Source of the DNA: Strigops habroptila
Taxonomy: Eukaryota > Chordata > Aves > Psittaciformes > Psittacidae
Direction of reading: 5' to 3'
DNA length: 64,000 nucleotides
Assembly: GCF_004027225.2 (NCBI RefSeq)
Contig: NC_046358.1
Location: 319,001-383,000 of the forward strand
Shown here piece by piece: positions 45,146 to 55,100 of this stretch (positions are counted from its first letter, which is position 1; each line of letters starts with the position of its first letter). The notes beneath the pieces are model-generated. The model did no database searches. It had not been told where the DNA came from and was given only the letters and a program-made list of their open reading frames with translations. Position numbers and translations under genes: made by a program.

Positions 45146-45494
45146 GGAAGACCTTAGAGCAGCTCCAGTGCCTAAAGAGGCTCCAGGAAACCTGGAGAGG
45201 GGCTTTGGACAAGGGCCTGTAGGGACAGGACAAGGGGAATGGCTTTAACCTGGCACAGGGGAGATTGAGATGAGCTCTGAGGCAGAAGCTCTTCCCTGTG
45301 AGGGTGCTGAGGCGCTGGCACAGGGTGCCCAGAGAAGCTGTGGCTGCCCCATCCCTGGCAGTGTTCAAGGCCAGGTTGGACACAGGGGCTTGGAGCAACC
45401 TGCTCTAGTGGAAGGTGTCCCTGCCTGTGGCAGGGGGTTGGAGCTGGATGAGCTTTGAGGTCCCTCCAACACAAACCAGTCTGGGATTCTGTGA
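45146..45494 (+). mobile_element. CR1 LINE 3' fragment
   Basis: Subfamily A copy in the spacer upstream of SIGIRR. It starts at GACCTTAGAGCAGCTCCAG and ends in ATTCTGTGA. Confidence 0.93.
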
Positions 45495-46397
45495 CTTATG
45501 GAAACACGGGTTCTCACAGCGTTGAGCTCAGTGGGTGCAGCTCTATCCCCGCATTAGGAGGCTCAGTGCGTTGCTGCCCCGCGGCCATGCCTGGGGCCAG
45601 GCACAGCAACACAACGTGCAGGCGGGAGCCCGAGGACGGTGCACAGGGACTGGGGGAACTGGCCCCCGTCTGGCCTCACACAGTCAATGTCAGCACCGCT
45701 GCAAGAGCCCTGCGGGAGGGGGGGCCCAGGGAGGGCACCGTAAATCACAGCAGCGTGACGGGGCACTGGGAGCAATGGGTGAAGCAGAGCCCAGCATCAG
45801 GGCCGGGCTGTTCCATCCCCAGGCACCCGCAGAGCACCGGGAGTGGGTGCCGGGCGCACTCTGGGAATAACAAGGACGTCACAGTGCTGGTGGCTCTGTG
45901 TAAACACGTCCCACGGAACAGGAGCAGGAAGGACCAACGCCTCCCCCGGCTCCTCTGCCCCACAGCTTCCTTGCTCCCCGTTCCAAACTGGTTTGGGGTA
46001 ACAGTGGGGCTGGGGAGGCTGGGCTCGGCCCTGGAGGAGCTGGATCTGCTGCTGGTGTGGCAGGGGAAGGGTCTGTGAACCGCTGCGAACTGCGGCTCAT
46101 TGCTTCCCTTTGGCACAGCAGCGCTGGTGCCAGGAGTGGGGTGAAGGTGGGTCAAGGTACAAGAGGGACAGTTATAACTTGAACAAGTGTTCAGCTTGAG
46201 CAGATAGGAAGTGGTTTGTACCTGAAGTTTAGCTGGGTTTCTCCAGGAATGGAAGAACAAGGGGTAGAGATGAGCCGGTCCACCCGGTTTTCACATGAGG
46301 AAGGAGATGGGAGATACTACACCAGGGCGCTGAGGGGCTTTTCCTGCCTGGTGGGGATGATCCAGCTCTGCTTGGTCCTGCCTGGCTGGGTCACTTG
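45495..46397. other. Spacer, nothing recognised
   Basis: Moderately GC-rich unique sequence. No exon, RNA gene or repeat family is recognised. Confidence 0.5.
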
Positions 46398-46485
46398 TAA
46401 ATCATTTCATACAATCCCAGACTGGTTTGTGTTGGAAGGGACCTTAAAGCTCGTCCAGTTCCTTTAGGCAGTGGAAGACTGACGG
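46398..46485 (-). mobile_element. CR1 LINE remnant with internal deletion
   Basis: The first 65 bp are the complement of a CR1 3' end. They pass directly into CCTTTAGGCAGTGGAAGACTG, the complement of the segment found at the 5' edge of the copy at 39518. About 250 bp of the usual interior is missing. Confidence 0.75.
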
Positions 46486-47645
46486 TCAGAAATAAGGCAG
46501 CCCCAACAAGACACAGGCTGGCCAGAGAGCTCGAGGACGCCCTAAACACCCATCTGGGGCCCCTTTGCTCCGGGCCATGAAATGTCGATGGGTGCCCCAC
46601 GGGTGGCCGGTGTCGGGGCTGCTGGCTGGAGGGAGGAGCGCAGGTTAACGGGCAGCAGCACACTCCCATTCCCCACGTCCTGGGGTTGGGGACACCCGGG
46701 TCTGCTCCAGGCACAGCAGAGGATGGGGTGGGTGCCATGTGGTGGTCAGCGATGGTTGGGCTGCAGCGTGCCCCCAGAGCACGGGCACAGGGAACGCGAG
46801 GCAGGCAGCAGGCAGGGAGCAAGCGGGAGAGCCAAGGGCTGGAGGGGAGACGGGCAGCCCCCTGGCCCCAGCCAGGACATGGACACGGAAGGGGGAGCAG
46901 AGGAGAAGCTGCATTTACCTTCAATGCTTCCCCGTGCCCGGCCGCAGCTCCTGCCCTCGTGCCGCTCCCGCTGGCTGCTCCTGCCGGATCTCTGCTGGTT
47001 CCCTTCTCTTCCCTTTCCTTTCGACTTGATTTATGTGTTTCCCAGTCCCAGCCCCTGCCCTGTGCCCGGATCTGGCCCCAGCGGCAGGTCTGCAGCAGGG
47101 CTCGGTCCCTCCTCCCCTGCTCCACCTCCAGCTCACCTGAACCTGCGGGAGAACGCAGCAACTCGGCTGTAGGGGAGGGGAAAAGAGGGAACCAGGAGGG
47201 GGAAGCAGCGCACCCAGGCTGCGGGGCTCCCGGGGCCCAGGGGAGCACCCCACTGCTCACTGCGAGCTCATGGGGGTGTTGGGGCAAGACGGAACCCGCA
47301 CCCGGCACCGCCAGCACCGGTAATACCGGATCCACGGCCACAGGGACAGCCGGGGGCTTGTACCGGAGCGTGCCGGGGGCTGGAGGTGTCTGACATGGGG
47401 GCAGCCCGGGGAGGAGCTGGTTGTCTGGGGCTGTGGTTTGCTGAGCACTGGCAAACTCGGTGCTCTCAGGCTTCATTAAGGTGAGTTACGGATGGAGGGA
47501 GGTGGGAGAGGCTGGGCAGGGGGCTCCTGTTTCCTTCTCCCTGTGATCTCCCTTCTCCACCTCTTGGACAGCTCCAGCTGGTGCTGGCCATGGGGAACTG
47601 GGCCCATTCAAAGAGCCGTGATCACTGGTAATGATAACTGAGATG
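46486..47645. other. Spacer, no gene recognised
   Basis: GC-rich patches near 46880-47110. Minus-strand donor-like sites (AAG|GTAAAT near 46918 and CAG|GTGAGC near 47133) could mark non-coding 5' exons of SIGIRR, but no acceptor pairing can be shown. No coding homology is seen. Confidence 0.35.
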
Positions 47646-48157
47646 GCAGCAGCCCTGAGGAGAAGGACTTGGCGGTGTTGGGGGAGGAGAAGCTCCCCAT
47701 GACCCAGCTTCAGTGTGCGCTTGAGCCCAGAACACCCCCGTGTGCTGGGCTGCACCCCCAGAGCATGAGAAGCAGATCAAAAGAGAAACTCCTTAAGGGG
47801 AGACCTTAGAGCAGCTCCAGGGCCTAAAGGGGCTCCAGGAAACCTGGAGAGGGGCTTTGGACAAGGGCCTGTAGGGACAGGCCAAGGGGAATGGCTTTAA
47901 CCTGCCAGAGGGGAGATTGAGATGAGCTCTGAGGCAGAAGCTCTTCCCTGTGAGGGTGCTGAGGCGCTGGCACAGACTTTTCCCAGAGAAGCTGTGGCTG
48001 CCCCATCCCTGGCAGTGTTCAAGGCCAGGTTGGACACAGGGGCTTGGAGCAACCTGCTCTAGTGGAAGGTGTCCCTGCCCGTGGCAGGGGTTGGAGCTGG
48101 ATGAGCTTTAAGGTGCCTTCCAACCCAAACCAGTCTGGGGTTCTATGATTCTATGAC
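47646..48157 (+). mobile_element. CR1 LINE 3' fragment, longest in window
   Basis: Begins in the end of the reverse-transcriptase region (GAGGAGAAGGACTTGGCGG), passes through GTGTGCTGGGCTGCA, then jumps to GGGGAGACCTTAGAGC and continues to a complete TTCTATGATTCTATGA tail. The jump skips a few hundred bases of a normal CR1. It carries the CAGACTTTTCCCAGAGAAG variant. Confidence 0.93.
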
Positions 48158-48399
48158 GGGAGCCTTTGCATGCCCCAGGCACAGGCTATACGGGCTGCAA
48201 GGGCTGCATGTGTAGCAACGGCACAACAGCAGCCTCAGCTGCTGCAAGCAAACACCAACGTGACCCGCAGCCGTCCAGCCCCTTTTCTTTGGGGCCAGAA
48301 TGGGCAGAAAAGGGGCCGTTTTCCTCCTGTGAGGCCCCACATGAAGCAGGAGCAGAGGCTTGGGGACGGTGCCAGGTCCCCGCAGCTTCTCACCTCCCG

Positions 48400-48800
48400 C
48401 GGGGGCTGGGGCGTGTGAGCCCGCCCCGGGCAGCCGCCGCCGCGCTGGTTGCATGGCAACAGCGGGCCGGAAGCGCCCTTGCCGCCGCGCGGTGCACGCC
48501 GGGAGTTGTAGTCCCGCCGCCCCTGAGCCCTCCCTGCGGCTGCGGCCGCGGCACTACCGCTCCCAGCGTGCCCCGCGCTAAGTCAAGATGGCGGCGCTCT
48601 CCGCGGCGGGCGGGGAGATGGGGTGTAACGGGGGACAGTGGGGCCGGATGGCGGCGGTGGGTCAGCGCGGCGCCTGCGCCTCCCACAGCCCCCGGGGGAA
48701 GCTTCCGTGCCGGCGGGATGGAGGCGAGCGCTGGTGAAGTGCGCTTGGGTGGTGCGCGGCTTGGCCGGGGCTCGTCTGGATGAGACCCGGTGAAGTGAAG
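48400..48800 (+). promoter_or_regulatory. Orphan CpG-island promoter
   Basis: Dense CpG with a compact set of core-promoter motifs: an RFX X-box-like GGTTGCATGGCAAC at 48447-48460, an ETS/GABP site CCGGAAGC at 48467-48474 and a ZNF143-type element at 48494-48514 (ACTACAACTCCCGGCGTGC on the minus strand). A second, weaker ZNF143-like element lies at 48553-48572, and a YY1-type CAAGATGGCGGC at 48584-48595. The YY1 orientation suggests plus-strand transcription. No protein-coding gene of the known synteny starts here. It may be bidirectional and also supply the 5' exon of SIGIRR on the minus strand. Confidence 0.6.
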
Positions 48801-51800
48801 GTGTATATACACAGGTACAGGTCACAGGCAGGTCTGTGGGCCTGTTCACTTGGAAAAACACCCCCAATTCCCAATCCTTGCTGGTGATTGTGTGGAATAC
48901 CCGTGCTGTTGGCCTGTTTTGGGGCGAAAAGGGGCTGAGGGAAGCCCGTTGGAGCGCTGGTGCTGTGGGAACGGCCCCTTGGTCCGTGCCCTCCCGCGAG
49001 GAGCTGCCTGCACGGCCAGGGCAGCAGGTATGTAATGAGCTCTTTAGGGGGGGCTGCTCTGTTGTCCACAATGCCACGGTCACACTGCAGGAGCCAGGGT
49101 GAACGGGTTTGTGGGGTGATAAAGGATCACAAGGAGCAAGCCCAAGTCCTGGGGGTGAGAGCGTTTGGCAGCACGCTGGGAGCTGATGAGGCTGTGCTTG
49201 TCCGTCAGAGTTACTCCTGACGGTAAGTTACAGTTGAGGATTGGGGGTGGCTTTGGTCGCAGCAGTGAAATGAGAAGCCGGAGGGCTGGGAGCGGGGCTG
49301 GTGTCAGTCCCTGCCAGGTCCTAATGGCTTTCCACGCTCTCAGGAGTGAGGGTTTGAGGCTGAGTTAACGCTGGTGCCTTTCTGTGCAGTTCTCAGGCAC
49401 ATCACTGCCGGGAGAGCCACACACAGAGTCCCAGCTCTGCATCTGAACCCTCCACTGAATCCTGCTGAGCTGAGGCTGTGTCCTGCAGCCCTGTCCTGCC
49501 TCCTCCTGCATTGCCACAGCACAAGATGCTCCCTGTGAGCCAGTGGGTGAGTGAGAATTACTGTGCAGTGTGAGCTCATTAACAGCCAGTTCCTGATGCA
49601 TTTAACAGCTTGAAGCTAATGACATGAAAGCTATTTAGAGCTGCCAGGTGACTATGTTCCAAGGCCATCGATATGAAGCCAGGGTTTGCTTCCAAGTCCC
49701 AGAAATGAGAATATTGCTGCAGGATGAGGAGCCACATAGTAACAGACCCTGAGTCATGATCCCTGCTCCTCTCTCTGGGCTGCTGAGGGCTCTTAATTAC
49801 AGGACAAGGCAGGTCAGCCCTAATGAGGTACTTGTCCCTGACTTGTGGTGCTCATGTTTGCTTGTCTGTGGCTTTCTGAGCTCTCAGGGTGGCTGTCACT
49901 GCTGTTACATGTGCACACTCACACATGGCCACGCTGTGGCACCCGCGTTTTGTTCAGTTTACCCCAGAATTCCCCTCTGGCACAGGGAGGCACCTCTTGT
50001 CACTTTATAGAGGAGGGGGTGGAAGGGTGGAGCTCAAGGTTAAACTGACAAACCAGTTACATGTTCCAGTTCTTACTAAGAAAGAAGACTCTAAAGCTTT
50101 GAAAGGCTCAGGTGGATTTGCTCTGGAGTTACAAGGACCATAAGGAAGCTGGAAATGGAGCTGTGGTCACCAGCTCGTGCTGCTGCCTCCCCTTTAACTG
50201 GAATTGGGAACAACTGAGAGAAAAGCTTTTTCCCCAGACACTTGCAAACCCAGCTTGGTGAGGCTGCGCAGGCCTGACCTGGGGAGTGGGGAATCTCATG
50301 GGCATCAAAGGGCTGTGCCTGCACTCACAACGAGTGGCATCACACGTCTGAGGGCACGTTATCATTCCTGGGCAGCTCTTTATCATTCCTGGGCAGCAAC
50401 GAGCAGAGACTTTGTTCCTTAAGCACAAATAACTCTGCCCGGAGTCAGGGAGCGTGTTGCTAAAGGTGGACGTGGCAGAGAGCAGAGCTGGGAGTGCACA
50501 TGGGTTAGACACGCTGCAGTGCTGCTGCGCCACGGCTCCAGCCTGGCTCTGACCCCTGCTCCCTGCTGCAGACACCCCCTCCTGCAGGGGGGAGGTGGAG
50601 AACGTTGGCTTCGTGCTGGCAGGTCGTGGTTTGGAGCAAGAGAGCCCTCTAAAGCCCTGCCAGTGGTTCACCCCAGCACAGTTAACAGGCCGTTTCCCAC
50701 TGTGCGTGGCCAAAGCACCGACTTTTAAGCCTCTCACCAGCCAGCACCCACTCTATGGGGTCACCCACAGCTATGGGTGGCCCTCGGGTGCTTCAGCTCC
50801 GGCCTCTTTTGATTATCCGCATGAAGACAGAAGCAGTTTTGGGGGTGGTTTCTGGGAGTGGCAAAGGAGGGGGGTGGGACGACGCTGGTGTGAGCACAGC
50901 TGACGCTCTGGCTGCTGTCTCCACATGGATGTTAGCTTTATTTCCTGCTTTGCTCGTGGGAGCCAGGCACAACTGTGGGGTGTTTGGGGCAGGGGCTCGG
51001 CTGAGCCCGGAGCAAAGCTCAGTTGGGAACAATGGTGGTTTTCCAGCATCCAGGAATCCAGCAGGTTGGAGCTGCAGCCTTGTAGCCGTGTGGAGAGGAG
51101 GATGGTGCTGGCTGTGGTGAAGGAGGAAGGACTCGAGTGTCTTGGTGGTGCAAGAGCCAGAAGGTCACTGGAAGCAGAGGAAACAGGGTCCAAAGTGCAA
51201 AAAAGGAGCTGGAGAGGAAACCTGAAGCGAGGTAAATGCTCTTCCTGTGCTGCACGTTGGGGCGGTATCGATGAGGAAGCCCCACAGCACTCGCTGGCAG
51301 CGGCTGGATGCTGCCCCATGGATGGTCCCAGCTTCGCAGCGTGCTGGGAAGGTGCCATCCCAGCTCTGCCACAGCTTCCTTCCTCCTTGTGGAGGCAGAA
51401 ATCGTCCTGCTCCCATGAAGCCACCGTCACATCGTCACTTCCCAGCTCAAGTCCAAGCCCGGTCACAGCCGGGACATGTGGCCCGTGGTGCTGCCGTGGT
51501 GGTTCCTCCCGTGCCCACGGCACTGCCGGGCTGGGAAGGGGCTCAATCCGTGTTTCTCCTCGGTGAGCAGTGGCTACACCTCGGTGGAGTACTCCATCAT
51601 GCTGGGGGGAAAGCAGCGGGCTCAGTGGAGGGGAGCTGGCTGATGGGGAAGCAATGGGGAGGTGTGGGAACAGGGTGTTTGCCAAAAATAAATGGAGAAG
51701 GGATGACACACTGATGGTGAAGCCCTGTTTGTGGGAATCCCTCCATCAATGGGAAGCCAGGGAATGAGGGCTGAATGGTGGGAGCGTGGTGCTCCCTGAG

Positions 51801-52180
51801 CCCTGCTCAGCTCTGCTGGTGCCTGGCCTTTGGGGTGGCAGCAGGGACGGGGTGACATGAGCAGGGCTCAGCCCGTGGGGGACAGCAGCACCAGGGCGGC
51901 CCAGCCTGTGTCTCTTGGTTACATCAGTTCTGTTTCCAGTTGAAAGACTTAATGTGGGGTTTTTTAAAGTTGAAATGGAAAATTTGGGCAAAACTGTGTC
52001 TTGTTTTAACTTGGAGCATTTCTTTTTCTGAAGGAAAAGCCCAAGTGGAGCAGCCCCTTCCTCTGGTGAGCACTAAAGGGTGAACACCTCCCATGGGACT
52101 CATTTCCCTGGCCTTGAGTGCCTGCAACCTGGGTGCCTGAGCTAGTAAGTGAGGCCATGGGCACAGAGGGAAATGGATTC
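48801..52180. other. Spacer downstream of ANO9
   Basis: No protein-coding exon is recognised. It probably includes the ANO9 3' UTR on the minus strand; the nearest minus-strand AATAAA is at 50937-50942. A plus-strand AATAAA lies at 51687-51692. A small direct duplication (TTTATCATTCCTGGGCAGC) is at about 50359-50397. An AT-rich unique patch at 49550-49720 contains CTATTTAGAG (MEF2-like). Confidence 0.45.
50937..50942 (-). terminator. ANO9: Possible poly(A) signal of ANO9
   Basis: TTTATT on the plus strand is AATAAA on the minus strand. It is the first canonical signal after the ANO9 coding exons, but about 1.2 kb away, so the assignment is tentative. Confidence 0.35.
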
Positions 52181-55100
52181 TCATTTATACAGAATGTGGC
52201 TCATCTTAAAAAGAACCTTTTCTGCCGTAGCAGAGGCTGAGCTGGGAGCTGGGGGAGAAGCCACCCTGAGAAGGGTGATGGAGGAGCTGCCCCAGGGGCA
52301 GCAGCAGCCCCACTGTGCCTGTGGTGGGGAGTGACCCCCTGATGTGGGGCTCTGGAGCCCGTGGACTGGGTCTCCGTCTGGACCTGGGCCCTGTGTGTGC
52401 AGAGCAGCCCCCGGCACCCCCTGGGCATCACCCACCTCAGCTCCTTACGGAGGTCGCTGTGTTTTTTGCTCAGGAACGTGTTCTTGACTGACAGGGGGAC
52501 GTCGGGGATGTACCAGGCTGCAATCAGCTTCACGCACAGAGCCACGTGCTGCACAGAGCAAGGGGCAGTGAGGAGCTGCCCGGGCCCAGCCCCTTCCCCG
52601 GCCACCGTTCCTCCCCGTTCACCCCAGCCTCCCCCTGGGTGCTCACCTCAAAGAGGATGAGGAAGGCGAGCCGGGCCGCGAAGATGTGCCAGAACTGCAC
52701 CGTGTAGCTGTAGTCATCGGCGTTCCTGTAGTCCCGGTACCTGCAGCACAGCCCCGTGGGTGCCAGCGCAGACCCCCCGTGCCCTGCATCCTGCCTGGGC
52801 TCCTCCGTGGCACCCGAGAGGAGCTGCCTCCCAGCCCTGTCCCACCACCGCATGTTCCCCGGCTCCAGGCTGGATGTCCTGGTGAGGGGCTCGGGAATGC
52901 CGCTGGGCGATGGCTTTGGGCTGCTGTTACCTGCACTCTGTGATGTTGGTGGTGGCGAAGCCTGGTGGCATCTGGGGCAGCTTCGTGTAGAACTCGAAGT
53001 CCTGGACGCGGAAGGTGGAGAGGCTGTGGTTGATGTAACCGGTGGAGCAGCTGTGGGGGGACACGGTGGCTGTGGGTTCATGGTGCACCGGGGCTGTGGT
53101 GAGCCACAACCCACAGCTCTTGTGTGCTGGAGAAGACACAAGGGTCTCTGATTGCTGCTGAGCCTGTCTGGCTGCAGCTTGCTTTTCTGTGGGTTCCCTG
53201 GTGTGCGGATTCTCGGGTGGCTGGTAGTGTGGTTGAGCACAGATTGCAGCCTCCCGTTCTAGGGGAGGCAGCACCCATCAGGGGCTCTCCCTCCCCTCCC
53301 TGGCTGCCCATTTTCACAAAGCCTGGGGAAAATGAATGTCTCTGAGGCTTCTGTCCGGTTTGATGGACTTGGCCAGTGAGCCAGGGCTTGGAGGGAAAGG
53401 GAGAAGGTAGGAGAGAGCACACACAGGCACCCAGTCCTTACATGGTGCTCTTTCCAGTTTACCCACCACAGGGACAGTGTGAGCAGGAGGCTGGTTGGGA
53501 TGCTGAGGAAGGTGCCATCTGGGAAACCTTCCCCTGCTCCCCTTTCCCCCATCCCGGTGCGGGGAAAGGCTCAACTGCCTCCTGCCCCTGTGTTGGTGGC
53601 ACTAAGGCAGGCAGGGACACTGCAAAGGGGCACTGCAGGCAGGGCTGCAGCAGGCAGGGACACTGCAAAGGGGCACAGCAGGCAGGGTCATTGCAAAGGG
53701 GCACTGCAGGCAGGGCTGCAGCAGGCAGGGCTGCTGGGCAGCACTCACTCCACGCCAGTGCTGTTCTGCGTCACGCAGGGGCTGTACGTGTACTTGTAGA
53801 CCAGCATGGGGATGAAGTCGGACGTGATGGCGATCACCAGCCCGTTCCCGATGACAGCCAGGATGCCGATGGCCTCCAGGACCATCAGCCAGACTCCTGC
53901 GGGAGAGCAGCGGCAGTGAGGCCCTGGGCAGCTCACGGCCACTGTTTAAGGGCTGCAGGGACAGGACAAGGGGTGGTGGGTTCAAACTGAAACAGGGGAA
54001 GTTCAGGTTGGAGATAAGGCAGAAGCTCTTCCCTGTGAGGGTGCTGAGGCGCTGGCACAGGGTGCCCAGAGAAGCTGTGGCTGCCCCATCCCTGGCAGTG
54101 TTCAAGGCCAGGTTGGACACAGGGGCTTGGAGCAACCTGCTCTAGTGGAAGGTGTCCCTGCCCGTGGCAGGGGGTTGGAGCTGGAGGAGCTTTAAGGTCC
54201 CTTCAACCCAAACCACTCTGGGATTCTGTGATTCTAAGTGGTACCAGTCCCTGGCAAAGGGATGCTCATGGGCCTCATGCTGGGAAAGGGGCTTCACACC
54301 AGCACCACCGGCACCAGCAGTGCCCCATCTCACCGATGTCATTGGCCTTCCTGGGCACCATGCGCCGGCGCAGCCGCAGCATCTTGATGGCATCCAGGTG
54401 GATCTCGATGACGTTGTTGCAGAAGGCCAGCAGCGGGGCGAGGGGAAAGGCGGCAACAAAGATGGTGGTGAAGCTGTACTGGATCACTGCGAGGAGGCAA
54501 TGTGGCTCTGGTGAGCAGCCACCACGGGGACATCCCACAGCATTGGTGGTTTGTGTCCTGCCTGGTGACTTGTGCCAGAGGGGCTTTGCAGGGGTGAAAG
54601 GGGGAGATAGACCTGTCTTGGGGACCCTACAGGGGACCCCCACTGCCCACAGGGCTGTTGGAGAGGGGGATCTGTGGGGTCCCACAGGACATGGGTTGAA
54701 CCTGGGGTTACAGCCGCCCCCTTGGCTCTGCAGGGAGAGAGGAGCGTCTGAGCAGGGGCCCAAGGCCAGCCCATTGCCTGCTCTCTTGTTTGGGGATGAT
54801 TTTGGTGAGCCAGGGCTGGTGGAGCTGGCCTCAGAGCATTCCTTTGCCTACATTTGGGCTCCCCAGCGTCAGGCTCTCTCCAGCCAAGGGGGACACGTGG
54901 CTCGGCACCCACATCCCTCCTCCTTGACCCCCTGCTCCACATACCCATCTCCAGGAACTCATCAAACAGGCTGAAGATGTTGACCTCGTTGAGCTCGTAG
55001 TTGCTCAGCCACTGCCTCTTGCAGGGGTCCTCGGCCTCCTCCTCCTCCCCTAATATCATGTTCCTCTTCTTGGGGCGCTGCAGCTGCTTCCTGCGTAGCT

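Noticed and set aside
48836-49102. 88-aa open frame beginning MGLFTWKNTPN near the orphan promoter
   Set aside because: No homology, and the longest frame after the YY1-type ATG (48588) is only about 49 codons. No coding claim is justified.
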